From Oscillospiraceae bacterium (GTDB taxonomy: Bacteria; Bacillota; Clostridia; Oscillospirales; Oscillospiraceae): a DNA stretch of 64,000 nt. The notes beneath the pieces were generated by a model. That model worked only from the letters and a program-made list of their open reading frames with translations. It did no database searches and was not told where the DNA came from. The DNA lies in the NCBI GenBank assembly GCA_022846095.1, contig AP025583.1, forward strand, positions 3,249,279 to 3,313,278. The letters run 5' to 3'. Positions 36,102-45,193 of the stretch are shown one piece after another. The translations under genes and the position numbers were made by a program. Each line of letters opens with the position of its first letter. Position 1 is the stretch's first letter.

Positions 36102-36721
36102 TACGCAAACACCTCCTCGATGACGGCCAGGGCCGCCTTATCCACAATCAGCTGCTTGGCGTTTACGATGTCGTACACGCTCAGGAGCTTCGCGGTGGTG
36201 GTCAGCACGCCGGGGATGTTCCGGGCGGACTTGACCACGTTCTCGTTGACCTCGTTGGTTACCACGACGGACTTGCCGGCGCCGACGGCGTCCAGGAAGC
36301 CCTTCATGGCCTTCGTCTTAATCTCGTCGAGATTCAGGCCGTCCACCACGATGACGCTGCCCTCCTGGGCTTTGGCGGAGAGGACGGACTTCAGGGCCAG
36401 GCGCTTCACCTTCTTGTTGAGGGTGTAGCTGTAATCGCGGGGCTTGGGGGCGAACACGATGCCGCCGTGGGTCCACTGGGGGGCGCGGGTGCTGCCCTGG
36501 CGGGCGCGTCCGGTGCCCTTCTGGCGCCAGGGCTTGATGCCGCCGCCGGAGACCTCGGCGCGGGTGAGGGCACTCTGGGTACCCTGACGGCAGTTGGCCA
36601 GGTGGTTCTTGACCACGGCGTGGACAACGGCCTCGTTGGGCTCGATCCCGAACACAGCTTCGGAGAGCTCCACTTCGCCGACCTTCGTGCCGGCCATGTT
36701 TACAACAGTTGCCTTAGGCAT
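36101..36721 (-). CDS. rplD: 50S ribosomal protein L4
   Basis: 206 residues; the long internal loop [53 protein letters not shown] that reaches the tunnel is intact. In E. coli L4 also attenuates this operon; whether it does here is unknown, though the leader of rpsJ contains a terminator-like hairpin. Confidence 0.98.
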   Translation of the reverse strand: MPKATVVNMAGTKVGEVELSEAVFGIEPNEAVVHAVVKNHLANCRQGTQSALTRAEVSGGGIKPWRQKGTGRARQGSTRAPQWTHGGIVFAPKPRDYSYTLNKKVKRLALKSVLSAKAQEGSVIVVDGLNLDEIKTKAMKGFLDAVGAGKSVVVTNEVNENVVKSARNIPGVLTTTAKLLSVYDIVNAKQLIVDKAALAVIEEVFA

Positions 36722-36738
36722 TTGGTATCTCTCCTTTC

Positions 36739-37464
36739 TTACTTGTTACGGGCGGAAGCCTTCTGGGGATTGACGCGGGCGGAGGCCTTCTGCGGGTTGG
36801 CGCTGATGCCGGCCGCGGCGCCCTTCTCCTTGACGTTGATGACGCTGTTGCGCAGGTAGACCAGGCTGCCCTTGGCGCCGGGGATGGCGCCGCGCACGGC
36901 CAGGATGCCCAGCTCGGCGTCCACCTTCACCACGTCCAGGTTCAGCACGGTGACCTGCTCGTCGCCCATGTGGCCGGCGCCGATCTTGCCCTTGAAGATC
37001 CGGGAGGGGTCGGTGCTGGAGCCCATGGAGCCCGCGTGACGATGCACGGGGCCGCCGCCGTGGCTCATGGGGGTGCGCCCGGCGCCCCAGCGCTTGATGA
37101 CGCCGGCGTAGCCCTTGCCCTTGCTGGTGCCGGTCACGTCCACGCGGTCGCCCTCGGCGAACACGTCGACCTTGACCTCGTCGCCCACGCTGAGGGCGTC
37201 GCAGTCGTTGAGCTTGAACTCCTTGAGGTCCTTCTTCAGGGCGTCGCCGGCCTTCTTCAGGTGGCCCGCCTCGGGCTTGGACAGCTTCTTCTCAGCCACG
37301 TCGCCGTAGCCCAGCTGCACGGCGTTGTAGCCGTCCTTCTCCACGGTCTTCTTCTGCACCACGGTGCAGGGGCCCGCCTCGATGACGGTGACCGGGATGA
37401 CCTTGCCGTCGGCGTCAAAGATCTGCGTCATGCCGACCTTCTTGCCGATAATGGCCTTTTCCAT
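36739..37464 (-). CDS. rplC: 50S ribosomal protein L3
   Basis: 241 residues, longer than the usual ~210. The core is normal ([44 protein letters not shown]). After the usual end a short basic tail holds two copies of NPQKASAR, encoded by an in-frame tandem duplication at about 36743-36797. Such tails lie on the ribosome surface. Confidence 0.97.
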   Translation of the reverse strand: MEKAIIGKKVGMTQIFDADGKVIPVTVIEAGPCTVVQKKTVEKDGYNAVQLGYGDVAEKKLSKPEAGHLKKAGDALKKDLKEFKLNDCDALSVGDEVKVDVFAEGDRVDVTGTSKGKGYAGVIKRWGAGRTPMSHGGGPVHRHAGSMGSSTDPSRIFKGKIGAGHMGDEQVTVLNLDVVKVDAELGILAVRGAIPGAKGSLVYLRNSVINVKEKGAAAGISANPQKASARVNPQKASARNK

Positions 37465-37588
37465 GTTTTTTCCTCCTTATAAAGGTTATTGGTTGAAAAA
37501 CTTGGGCATTGGCTCCCATTGGTTTTCCAACTTGACCCGTCCATCTCAAAACGCGATGGACTGCGGTTCAAACGAGGTAATTGGGGGC

Positions 37589-37903
37589 TTACAGCTTGAT
37601 CTCAATCTCCACGCCGGCGGGGAGCTCCAGGCTCATCAGGGCCTCCACGGTCTTGGGGGAGGGCTTGAGGATGTCGATCAGGCGCTTGTGGGTGCGGCGC
37701 TCGAACTGCTCGCGGCTGTCCTTGTACTTATGGACGGCGCGCAGGATGGTCACGACCTCTTTCTTGGTGGGCAGGGGGATGGGGCCGGACACGGAAGCGC
37801 CGGTGCGCTTGGCGGTCTCCACAATCTTCTCGGCGCTCTGGTCGATAAGCTGGTGGTCATAGGCCTTGAGGCGGATGCGGATCATTTCTTTCTGAGCTGC
37901 CAT
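37589..37903 (-). CDS. rpsJ: 30S ribosomal protein S10
   Basis: 104 residues, [29 protein letters not shown] at the start and [36 protein letters not shown] at the end. First gene of the operon; also NusE, the transcription antitermination factor. Strong AAGGAGG site. 124 bp separate it from rplC. Confidence 0.98.
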   Translation of the reverse strand: MAAQKEMIRIRLKAYDHQLIDQSAEKIVETAKRTGASVSGPIPLPTKKEVVTILRAVHKYKDSREQFERRTHKRLIDILKPSPKTVEALMSLELPAGVEIEIKL

Positions 37904-38326
37904 GGTATTTCCTCCTTAAAAACATACGAAGTTGACGGGTATTCGCTGGTTTGTCCTGCCCTGTCACGCTTCGGCGGCTGCGCGACGGCGTATAAGCCCC
38001 TGCGACTGCGAAGACAAACATCCGCGCCGTTGGCGCTCCTTGGTTTGCCTTCTCCGCTCCGGGTCTTATCCGCCTGCTCCGCGCGCCTACGCGCTTCTTT
38101 CTTCGTACGGTGAGAAATCTTCTGTACACGGCTTCGTGCGTATCACTCTGTGACAAGAAGAAAACCGGCGCATAGCAGGCCGGTTTCATCCAGGCGCAGC
38201 GATATACGCTGTGCACAGGATCTCTCAGCCGCCCGATTCTAGCTCGGACATACTCCGCGGAAGTTACCGGCTTTCGCCGCAATCTCCCACATCATCGCAG
38301 ATTGCGCCCTAAACAGGCGCTTGATA
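37904..38326 (-). promoter_or_regulatory. Leader (5' UTR) of the S10 operon, about 420 nt, with terminator-like hairpin
   Basis: No credible gene lies here. On the minus strand AAACCGGC and GCCGGTTT form an 8-bp stem (about 38160-38186) followed by TTTTCTTCTTG, which could act as an attenuator. The part nearer rpsJ contains GC-rich segments resembling the rpmJ-infA spacer. The length suits autogenous control by a ribosomal protein, but no known motif is recognised. Confidence 0.5.
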
Positions 38327-38355
38327 ATAATATTACAAGGCAGGGGCAAAGTCAA
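38327..38355 (-). promoter_or_regulatory. Sigma-70-type promoter of the S10-spc-alpha operon
   Basis: Minus strand: TTGACT (38355-38350), a 17-bp spacer, and TATTAT (38332-38327). It is the only strong promoter between aroE and rpsJ, so it probably drives the whole ribosomal cluster. Confidence 0.8.
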
Positions 38356-38396
38356 GCGCTTTTTCGCTCTTTTTTCAGGTTTTTTCTTGAAATGGA

Positions 38397-38420
38397 GGCT
38401 CCGCCAGTTTTGGCGGAGCC
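38397..38420 (-). terminator. Terminator-like hairpin after the aro operon
   Basis: GGCTCCGCCA-AAAC-TGGCGGAGCC on the minus strand, overlapping just past the aroE stop. The T-run after it is weak (TCCATTTC), so some read-through toward rpsJ is possible. Confidence 0.6.
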
Positions 38421-38428
38421 CCGGGGGC

Positions 38429-39838
38429 CTATTTTGTGTGCAATGCCTGCTCCACCAGCGGATACACGGCCGCCGGGTCGATCTCCGCGCCTGTAAAATG
38501 CTCCAGGGACAAAATCGCCTGGTGGATCAGCAGCCCCAGGCCGTTCATGCCGCGCAGGCCCCGGGCGCGGGCGCGGCGCAGCAGCTCGGTCTCCTCCGGG
38601 GCGTAGATGAGGTCGCACACCCACGCGTGGGCCGGCAGGGCCTCCAGGAAGGAGAAGTCCTCAAACTGCCCCCCGGCCCCCTCCATGCCCAGGCTGGTGC
38701 AGTTGACCAGCAGATCGCACGCGCCCGCCTCCTGATATAAGGCGGCGCCGTCGAAGCCCGCCGGGCGCAGCACCCCCGAGGGGTCCAAAGCGCAGAGGGC
38801 GCGGGCCTTCTCCACGGTGCGGTTGCACACCGTCACCAACGCGGCCCCCTCCATGGCCAGCCGGAGCGCCACCGCCTTGGCGGCGCCCCCCGCCCCCAGC
38901 AGCACCGCCCGGCAGCCGGGCACGGAGATCCCCGCCCCGGCCAGGGCGCGGATAAATCCCTTGCCGTCGGTGTTGTATCCGTAATATTTTCCCCCGCGAA
39001 TACAAACCGTATTCACCGCCCCGAAAGCCGCCGCGTCGGCGTCCAGCTCGTCCATCAGGGGCACCAGCTCCTCCTTGTGGGGCATGGTGGCGTTGAAGCC
39101 CGCGTACCCGGCAAACCGGGCGCACTCCAGCCACCGGGCGCACGCCCCCCGGGGCACGGCCTGGCAGAGGTACACGTAGTCCAGGCCAAGGGCCCGGAGC
39201 ATGGTGTTCTGGATCAGGGGGGACTTGGAGTGGGCCACCGGGTCCCCGATGACGCACAGCTTCCTCGTCGTGTTCTCCAGCGCAACCTGCATCCCGCGGG
39301 CCTCCTCCCGTTTGGGCTCCTCCCGCCTGTGGTCGGGCAGGGCGGCGTTGACCAGGAAGGCGGCCGCCACGCCCACCACCGTCTCAATAATCCGCGCGGC
39401 GGCGTAGTAGTAGCGCGCCTCCCCGGTGACCCCGGTGATCAGGATCACGCAGGGCACGATGCAGGCCATGGGGCAGGCGGCGGGCCGCTTGAGCAGCAGG
39501 CAGATCCAGATCCCCGCCACGCAGATGACGCCCAGCAGGGGGATGAACACCACGGGGTGCTCCAGCGTCTCCCCCAGCAGCAGGGTGGCCGCGCCCAGCA
39601 CGCCGCCCACCGCCACGCCGATGAAGCGGGACACCCCCTGGCGCATGGTCTGGCCCAGCGAGCTCTGGGTGCAGACGATGGAGGCGATGCAGGCGTAGAG
39701 CGGGCCCAGCTGGCCCCAGATGCCCCCCAGCTCGGAGCGGTAGACCAAGCCGAAGGGGGCGAAAATCCCGTAGCACAGCATCACCGCCACGGCGGTTTTT
39801 ACCATCCGCATCCCCACCTTGGGCAGCGCGTTTTTCAT
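38429..39838 (-). CDS. aroE: Fusion: aromatic acid exporter-like membrane domain + shikimate dehydrogenase
   Basis: 469 residues in one open frame from ATG 39838 (AAAGGAGGAG). Residues 1-170 are a membrane domain of the aromatic acid exporter / FUSC-like family (PKVGMRMVKTAVAVMLCYGIF; SLGQTMRQGVSRFIGVAVGGVLGA) with about five helices. From residue 183 a complete shikimate dehydrogenase follows: GDPVAHSKSPLIQN, catalytic NATMPHKEEL, NTDGKGF, NADP motif GAGGAAKAV, and GMNGLGLLIHQA. AroE reduces 3-dehydroshikimate with NADPH. A second ATG at residue 183 (position 39292) is preceded by GGGAGGAGG at ideal distance, so a free 287-residue AroE is probably also made. Last gene of the aro operon, overlapping the hydrolase gene by ATGA. 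Confidence 0.9.
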   Translation of the reverse strand: MKNALPKVGMRMVKTAVAVMLCYGIFAPFGLVYRSELGGIWGQLGPLYACIASIVCTQSSLGQTMRQGVSRFIGVAVGGVLGAATLLLGETLEHPVVFIPLLGVICVAGIWICLLLKRPAACPMACIVPCVILITGVTGEARYYYAAARIIETVVGVAAAFLVNAALPDHRREEPKREEARGMQVALENTTRKLCVIGDPVAHSKSPLIQNTMLRALGLDYVYLCQAVPRGACARWLECARFAGYAGFNATMPHKEELVPLMDELDADAAAFGAVNTVCIRGGKYYGYNTDGKGFIRALAGAGISVPGCRAVLLGAGGAAKAVALRLAMEGAALVTVCNRTVEKARALCALDPSGVLRPAGFDGAALYQEAGACDLLVNCTSLGMEGAGGQFEDFSFLEALPAHAWVCDLIYAPEETELLRRARARGLRGMNGLGLLIHQAILSLEHFTGAEIDPAAVYPLVEQALHTK

Positions 39839-40662
39839 GGGCTCCTCCTTTCCGGTTGGGCGCAGCGGGCCAGGAAGGTCCGCAGCAGGGCGTCGAAGCG
39901 GCCGGGCGCGTCCAGGTTGGCCACGTGAGAGGCCCCGGGGATGGTGTTCACCACAGCGCCGGGGTAGGCCTCTTCCCACGCCCCCATGTACTTGGCGATG
40001 GCGCCCAGCCGGTCGTACTCCCCCCGGCTCACCATCAGCGGCGCGTCGAACCGGAAGCCGGGCTCCGGGTGCAGGCACCTGGCGATGCCGTCCCAGCCGC
40101 GCAGGAACTCCTCCTTGGTGAGCCTGCCGAACAGGTCCCGCACCCGCCCGCGCGCCTCAGGCGTGCGGGCGCTGGCCGAGGCCATCCAGGCCATCAGCGT
40201 CCCCCAGGGGATGGGGCGGAACAGGGCGGTGGAGCGCTCCAGGCTCCAGCGCTCCCAGGGGGCGTAGCAGTCCAGCAGCACCGGGGTGGCCCCCACGACC
40301 CAGTAGCCCGCCGCCCCGCCCCAGCGCCAGGCGTACTCCTGCGCGAGGTAGCCCCCCATGGACAGGCCCACCAGCACCGGGCGTGAGATCCCCTCGGCCT
40401 CCAGCACGCAGCGGAGATCCTCCGCCGCCGCGGGCAGCGTGAACCCGTCGCAGGGCCGGGAGTCCCCGTGACCCCGCACGTCGGGGCAAATTACCGTGCA
40501 GTCCTCCAGGGCCGGGGGCAGAGGCTCCCACATGGTGCGGTCCACCCCGTAGGCGTGGAGCAGCACCACCGCCGGGGCCCCGGGCCGCCCCCGCTTCAGC
40601 CCGTAGGCCACGCCGCAGCCCGGCCGGGCCAGGGTGCGCGCCTCAAGTGCCGTCAAGCTCAA
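39835..40662 (-). CDS. Alpha/beta hydrolase family protein in the aro operon
   Basis: 275 residues from a TTG start at 40662. No ATG or GTG lies nearby in frame, and TTGA overlaps the aroQ stop exactly as ATGA does elsewhere in this operon. Alpha/beta hydrolase fold: oxyanion region [14 protein letters not shown], nucleophile elbow GLSMGG, acid region SRGEYDRLG and final His in [12 protein letters not shown]. It resembles 3-oxoadipate enol-lactonase / MhpC-type esterases. No step of the shikimate pathway needs it; it might cleave an ester or lactone of an aromatic precursor. Function unknown. Confidence 0.8.
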   Translation of the reverse strand: MSLTALEARTLARPGCGVAYGLKRGRPGAPAVVLLHAYGVDRTMWEPLPPALEDCTVICPDVRGHGDSRPCDGFTLPAAAEDLRCVLEAEGISRPVLVGLSMGGYLAQEYAWRWGGAAGYWVVGATPVLLDCYAPWERWSLERSTALFRPIPWGTLMAWMASASARTPEARGRVRDLFGRLTKEEFLRGWDGIARCLHPEPGFRFDAPLMVSRGEYDRLGAIAKYMGAWEEAYPGAVVNTIPGASHVANLDAPGRFDALLRTFLARCAQPERRSP

Positions 40663-41111
40663 CGGGAGCTCTCTTTGCCCGCTTTCTCCCGGGAGAGAAA
40701 GTAGGCCATGGCGGCCTCGTAGCCGTACAGGCCCAGGCCGCAGATCTGCCCCACACAGGCGGGGGCGGTGACCGAAGTGTGGCGGAACGCCTCCCGCTGG
40801 TGGACGTTGGAGATGTGCACCTCCACGCAGGGCACGTCCACGGCCTTGAGGGCGTCCAGCAGGGCGTAGCTGTAGTGGGTGAAGGCGCCGGGGTTCATCA
40901 CAATGGCGTCGTACACCCCGTCCGCGGCGTGGATGGCGTCGATGAGCGCCCCCTCGTGGTTGGACTGGAAGCACTCGGCGGTGCCGCCGTGCTCCGCCGC
41001 GAAGGCCCGCAGGCGGGCGCAGAGGGCCTCGTAGCTGTTTTCGCCGTAGATGCCGGGCTCCCGCTTGCCCAGCAGGTTCAGGTTGGGGCCGTTGAGGATG
41101 AGGAATTTCAT
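40659..41111 (-). CDS. aroQ: 3-dehydroquinate dehydratase, type II
   Basis: 150 residues from ATG 41111 ([20 protein letters not shown]). Type II features: the [11 protein letters not shown] start, catalytic Tyr in [38 protein letters not shown] with the catalytic His, and G-G-Y ending. Dehydrates 3-dehydroquinate to 3-dehydroshikimate. The start overlaps the aroK stop (ATGA). The C-terminus [11 protein letters not shown] is slightly long. Confidence 0.96.
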   Translation of the reverse strand: MKFLILNGPNLNLLGKREPGIYGENSYEALCARLRAFAAEHGGTAECFQSNHEGALIDAIHAADGVYDAIVMNPGAFTHYSYALLDALKAVDVPCVEVHISNVHQREAFRHTSVTAPACVGQICGLGLYGYEAAMAYFLSREKAGKESSR

Positions 41112-41599
41112 TTCATAACCTCCAGGATGGCGTCCGCCGTGGCCTCGGGGGACGAGAACTGCGTGATAATATGGTCGGCCCACTGCCGGTAGACCGGCTC
41201 CCGCAGGGCGAAGCGCTCCAGGAACGCCGCTTTTCCCCCCTGGCCCAGGGGGCGCCCCGCCATGGACACCGCGTCGTAGATGTCGCCCGGGTCCCGGTTG
41301 AGGAAGATTACCCTGCCCCCGGCGGCCAGAGGCTCCATGGCGGCGGGGTACAGGGGCAGGCCGCCGCCGCAGGCGATTACCAGCCCGGTCCGGGCGGCCA
41401 GCGCCCGGGCGGTCAGGCGCTCCTGTTCACGGAAGTAGGCCTCCCCCTCCCCGGCGAAGATCTCCGGGATGGCGCGCCCCACCCGCGCCTCGACCAGCGC
41501 GTCGGTGTCCGCCAGCTCCAGCCCCAGCCTGCGGGCCAGGATGCCGCCCACCGTACTTTTGCCACAGCCCATCATGCCGATTAAAACCAGATTTTCCAT
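41108..41599 (-). CDS. aroK: Shikimate kinase
   Basis: 163 residues. P-loop [11 protein letters not shown] at 8-18, shikimate-binding [11 protein letters not shown] and FREQE, and ACGGGLPL. Phosphorylates shikimate at the 3-OH with ATP. 3 bp after pheA and coupled to aroQ. Confidence 0.96.
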   Translation of the reverse strand: MENLVLIGMMGCGKSTVGGILARRLGLELADTDALVEARVGRAIPEIFAGEGEAYFREQERLTARALAARTGLVIACGGGLPLYPAAMEPLAAGGRVIFLNRDPGDIYDAVSMAGRPLGQGGKAAFLERFALREPVYRQWADHIITQFSSPEATADAILEVMK

Positions 41600-41602
41600 G
41601 CC

Positions 41603-42760
41603 CTACTCCTCGTAGGCCCTGAAATTGCCCAACACCCGCATGTCCCCCGCCAGCTGGGACAGCTCGTGGAGCACCCCGTCCATGCCGGGGGCGCTGAGAT
41701 CGCCGGAGAACTCCAGGAAGAAGAGGTACTCCCACCCCCGGCCGGGGATGGGCCGGGACTCCAGCTTGAGCAGGTTGAGCCCCTGGACGGAAAAAATGGT
41801 GAGGATCTCGTGGAGGGAGCCGCTCTGGTGGGGCAGGCGGAAAATTGCGCTGACCTTGTTGGCCCCCGGCCTGTGCTCCATGCAGGGGGAGACCACCACG
41901 AAACGGGTCTGGTTCTTGTCGTTGTAGTTGACCTTCTCGGCCAGAATCTCCAGGCCGTAGATCTCCGCGGAGCGCCGGGAACAGATGGCGGCCGCCGTGC
42001 GCTCCCCCGCCCCGGCCACCTGCTTGGCCGATCCCGCCGTGTCCAGGGTGGGGATGCGCCGCCAATCCGGGTGGGCGTCCAGGAACTTTTCGCACTGCAT
42101 CAGCCCCTGCTCGTGGGAGTACACCGTGCGCAGCTCCTCCAAACGCACGCCGGGCAGCGCCATGAGGCAGTGCTCCACCCGCACCTGCCACTCCCCCACG
42201 ATGTGGTAGGCGTACTGGGCCAGCAGGTCGTACACCTGCCGGATGGAGCCGGTGGAGCTGTTCTCGATGGGCAGCACCGCGTAGTCGGCCTCCCCGTTTT
42301 TCAGCGCCAGGAAGGCGTCCCCAAACCAGGGCAGGCCCTTGGCCGCCACGCCGGGGCCGAAAAAGCCCGCCGCGGCCTCCTCGCTGTAGGCCCCCGGCTC
42401 CCCCTGGTAGACCACCCGGGGGTGCTCCACCGGGGCGCGGGCGGCGCCCAGGGCGGCTAGGTAGGCGGCGTAGCCGGGGTCCTCCGCCCCCTCCCGTACC
42501 AGCTGCCGCTGCTGGCGGCGGGAGATGGCCAGGATGCTCTCGTACAGCCCGGCCACGTCCGCCCGGCGGGCGGGGTCGTCCGTCAGCGCGGTCTTGGCCG
42601 CGACCACCTGCTTCTCCCGCTCGGCGTCCAGCACTGGTACGCCGTGGGCCTGCTTGTAGGCCCCCACTCTGCCGGTCACGTCCATGCGCTTTAAAAACAG
42701 GTCCACCAGCTGGGCGTCGATCTCGTCAATTTGGCGGCGGTATTCCTCTAATTCACTCAC
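41603..42760 (-). CDS. pheA: Bifunctional chorismate mutase / prephenate dehydratase (P-protein)
   Basis: 385 residues from GTG 42760, nine bases after AAGGAG; the open frame extends further upstream but only through a repeat. Three domains: AroQ-type chorismate mutase (about 1-85, LEEYRRQIDEIDAQLVDLFLKRMDVTGRVGAYK), prephenate dehydratase (about 105-285, YQGEPGAYSEEAA and the NQTRFVVV catalytic motif) and a C-terminal ACT domain (LLKLESRPIPGRGWEYLFFLEF) for feedback by phenylalanine. Makes phenylpyruvate. Its presence shows that the operon is aimed at phenylalanine. Confidence 0.96.
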   Translation of the reverse strand: MSELEEYRRQIDEIDAQLVDLFLKRMDVTGRVGAYKQAHGVPVLDAEREKQVVAAKTALTDDPARRADVAGLYESILAISRRQQRQLVREGAEDPGYAAYLAALGAARAPVEHPRVVYQGEPGAYSEEAAAGFFGPGVAAKGLPWFGDAFLALKNGEADYAVLPIENSSTGSIRQVYDLLAQYAYHIVGEWQVRVEHCLMALPGVRLEELRTVYSHEQGLMQCEKFLDAHPDWRRIPTLDTAGSAKQVAGAGERTAAAICSRRSAEIYGLEILAEKVNYNDKNQTRFVVVSPCMEHRPGANKVSAIFRLPHQSGSLHEILTIFSVQGLNLLKLESRPIPGRGWEYLFFLEFSGDLSAPGMDGVLHELSQLAGDMRVLGNFRAYEE

Positions 42761-42820
42761 TTTGTCCCACTCCTTGCCCGCATCCGGCAAATGTTCTTCA
42801 TGGTATCTGAGGCGTGCCTT

Positions 42821-42863
42821 GTCATTGCGAGGAGGCCCCGCGGGGCCGACGCGGCAATCCGTC
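42821..42863. repeat. 43-bp intergenic repeat, exact inverted copy of 9387-9429
   Basis: Begins GTCATTGCGAGGAGGCCCCG with a palindromic GGCCCCGCGGGGCC core. It lies in the 226-bp gap between aroC and pheA, just 5' of pheA. The two copies agree at all 43 positions in opposite orientation. Confidence 0.9.
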
Positions 42864-42873
42864 TCCTCTTGGA

Positions 42874-42963
42874 GGCCCGGCCTCCGGCGGCGGTGCGGTT
42901 CAGGCGGCCCGCACGACTTGGCAGCGCTTGCCCTCGTAGGGGCCGATGCCCACATCGGCCCAA
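42874..42963. repeat. 55-bp repeat shared with 48202-48256, followed by a GGCCGATG palindrome
   Basis: 42874-42928 matches 48202-48256 at most positions (both open GGCCCGGCCTCCGGCGGCGG and end CTTGGCAGCGCT). It is followed by CGTAGGGGCCGATG...CATCGGCCC, the unit also present near 9350-9375 in reverse. The whole aroC-pheA gap is made of such repeats. Confidence 0.8.
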
Positions 42964-42986
42964 ACCACCCTGCCCCCAAGGCAGCC

Positions 42987-43964
42987 CTAGATCCCCAGCA
43001 CCTCGCAGGCCGCCAGGGCCGCGGCCGCCTCGATAACCGGCACGGCCCGGGGCACGATGCAGGGGTCGTGCCGCCCCTCGATGACCAGGGTGTCGTCCGC
43101 CCCGGCCTCCAGGTCCACCGTCTCCTGTTCCTGGGAAATAGAGGGGGTGGGCCGGATGCAGACCTCGAACTCCACGGGCATACCGTTGGTGATGCCCCCG
43201 TTCACGCCTCCGGCGTGGTTGGTGCGGGTCCTGACCGCCCCGCCGTCCATATAGAAGGGGTCGTTGGCCGCGCTGCCCCGCATATCCGCGAAGCCGAAGC
43301 CCGCGCCGAAGGCCACCGCCTTCACGGCGGGCACGGCGAAGAGGTGCTGGGAGAAGATCCCCTCCACATTACAGCCGAAGTCCGGGCTGCCCCGCCCGGC
43401 GGGCAGGCCCGCCACCGCGCAGCGGATGCAGCCCCCCACCGAGTCCCGATCCCGCTTGGCCGCCAGCACCGCCGCCTCCACCTGCTCCGGGGTGGGGTCG
43501 GGGACGCCCGCCACGTTGGAGATCCGTGCCGACACCGCGATCCCCCGCTCCTTGAGGATCAGCTTGGCCACCGCCCCGGCGAAAACCAGGGGCGCGGTGA
43601 GCCGCCCGGAGAAGTGCCCGCCCCCCCGGTAGTCGGCGAAGCCGCCGTAGCGCACCGATCCGCTGTAGTCGGCGTGGCCGGGCCGGGGGTGGGATTTGAG
43701 CCTGGCGTAGTCCCCGGAGCGGGTGTCCGTGTTCTCAATGACGGCGCACAGGGGTGTGCCGGTGGTCTTGCCTCCGAACACGCCGGAGAGGATTTTTACC
43801 TCGTCGGCCTCCCGCCGGGCGGTGGCCAGGGGGCTTTTGCCCGGGGCCCGCCGCGCCAGCTCGGCGGCGATAAAGTCCATGTCCAGCGCCACGCCGGAGG
43901 GCGCCCCCTCCAGGGTCACGCCGATGGCAGGGCCGTGGCTCTCGCCGAATATGATGTGCCGCAT
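42987..43964 (-). CDS. aroC: Chorismate synthase
   Basis: 325 residues, a little short at the N-terminus compared with the usual 350-390. FMN/phosphate motifs are present: GESHGPAIGVTLEGAPSG, RPGHADYSGSVRYGGFADYRGGGHFSGRLTAP, and GGVNGGITNGMPVEFEVCIRPTPSI. Converts EPSP to chorismate using reduced FMN. 3 bp after the aroA stop. Confidence 0.96.
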   Translation of the reverse strand: MRHIIFGESHGPAIGVTLEGAPSGVALDMDFIAAELARRAPGKSPLATARREADEVKILSGVFGGKTTGTPLCAVIENTDTRSGDYARLKSHPRPGHADYSGSVRYGGFADYRGGGHFSGRLTAPLVFAGAVAKLILKERGIAVSARISNVAGVPDPTPEQVEAAVLAAKRDRDSVGGCIRCAVAGLPAGRGSPDFGCNVEGIFSQHLFAVPAVKAVAFGAGFGFADMRGSAANDPFYMDGGAVRTRTNHAGGVNGGITNGMPVEFEVCIRPTPSISQEQETVDLEAGADDTLVIEGRHDPCIVPRAVPVIEAAAALAACEVLGI

Positions 43965-43967
43965 ACG

Positions 43968-45191
43968 TTAACCCTCCCGGCGGATCTGTCCGCCCAAGCG
44001 CTCGTAGTCCTCCCAGAAGTTGGGGTAGGACTTGGCCACGCACCCGGCCCCCGTCACGGTCACCGGGCCGGTGGCCCGGCAGGCCGCCACCGCCAGCATC
44101 ATGGCGATGCGGTGGTCGTTGTGGCTGTCCGCGGCGCCGCCGCCCAGGGCCTCCACGCCCCGCAGCTCCAAAAAGTCCGGCCCCTGCCGGATCTCGGCCC
44201 CCAGGCGGCCCAGCTCGGTACACACCGTGTCCAGCCGGTCGCTCTCCTTGATGCGCAGCCGCGCCGCCCCCACGATGCGGGTGGTCTCCCCCGCCCGCAG
44301 GGCGGCCTGGGCCGCCAGGGCGGGCACCAGGTCGGGGCACTGGGACACGTCCAGCTCCACCGGCCCCGGCGCGCAAAGCCGCTCATAATAGGCAACGATC
44401 CGCTTGTCGCCCTGGACGGAGCGGGGGTTGAGGCCCCGTATGTCCACCGCGCCCCCCAGGCCGTTGGCGGCGTACCAGAAGGCGGCCTGGGAGTAGTCGG
44501 CCTCCACCGACCCGTCCCGGTGGCGGTAGGTCTGGTTGCCGGGGACAAAGTAGCCGTCCTCCCGCGCCTGCGCCCGCACCCCGAACAGGGCCAGGGCCTC
44601 CAGGGTCATGTCCACGTAGCCGCGGCTCTCCAGAGGGGTGGTCAGGCGGATAAAGGAGTCCCCCTCCAGCAGGGGCAGGGCGTAGAGCAGGCCGGTGACG
44701 AACTGGGAGGACACGTCCCCCCGCAGGGCATATTCGCCGGGGGTGAGCCGCCCCGCCACCGAGAGCACGCCGTCCCGGCAGTCATAGGAGATCCCCTTCT
44801 CCCGAAAGATCTCGAAGTAGGGCTCCTGGGGCCGCTCCATCAGCCGCCCGTGGCCGGTGAACCGCCCCGCCCCCTTGAGGGCCAGGGCCACCGGGATAAG
44901 AAAGCGCAGGGTGGAGCCCGACTCGCCGCAGTCCATCAGCTCGGGCGCGGGATCCTCGTGGCCGTCGGTGAGCATGGCCCCCCGGATCACGCTGCCGTCC
45001 GCCGAGGCGTCGGCGTCCAGGGTGCGCATACAGCGCAGGGTAGCCTGGATGTCCTGGGACAGGGCCACGTTGGACAGACGGCACACCCCGTCGGACAGGG
45101 CCGCCGCGATAATCACCCGGTGGGCCTGGGACTTGGAGGGGGGCGGTGTAATCGCCCCCCTCAGGGCCGCGGGGGTTATGGTTACGTTCAT
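43968..45191 (-). CDS. aroA: 5-enolpyruvylshikimate-3-phosphate synthase
   Basis: 407 residues from ATG 45191 (GGAGGAG). Motifs PPSKSQAHRVIIAAALSDG (shikimate-phosphate site), MDCGESGSTLRFLIPVAL (the LFLGNAGTA-equivalent with S-T, of the less common class), SSQFVTGLLYALP, RIKESDRLD and DSHNDHRIAMMLAVAA. Adds PEP to shikimate-3-phosphate. The Gly-Glu-Ser-Gly-Ser-Thr loop differs from the GNAGTA of enteric enzymes, as in many Firmicutes. Confidence 0.96.
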   Translation of the reverse strand: MNVTITPAALRGAITPPPSKSQAHRVIIAAALSDGVCRLSNVALSQDIQATLRCMRTLDADASADGSVIRGAMLTDGHEDPAPELMDCGESGSTLRFLIPVALALKGAGRFTGHGRLMERPQEPYFEIFREKGISYDCRDGVLSVAGRLTPGEYALRGDVSSQFVTGLLYALPLLEGDSFIRLTTPLESRGYVDMTLEALALFGVRAQAREDGYFVPGNQTYRHRDGSVEADYSQAAFWYAANGLGGAVDIRGLNPRSVQGDKRIVAYYERLCAPGPVELDVSQCPDLVPALAAQAALRAGETTRIVGAARLRIKESDRLDTVCTELGRLGAEIRQGPDFLELRGVEALGGGAADSHNDHRIAMMLAVAACRATGPVTVTGAGCVAKSYPNFWEDYERLGGQIRREG

Positions 45192-45193
45192 GC

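Noticed and set aside
37857-38282. A 141-codon minus-strand open frame in the S10 leader
   Set aside because: Overlaps the start of rpsJ, has no good ribosome site, an Arg/Lys-rich shadow-like composition and no recognisable domain.
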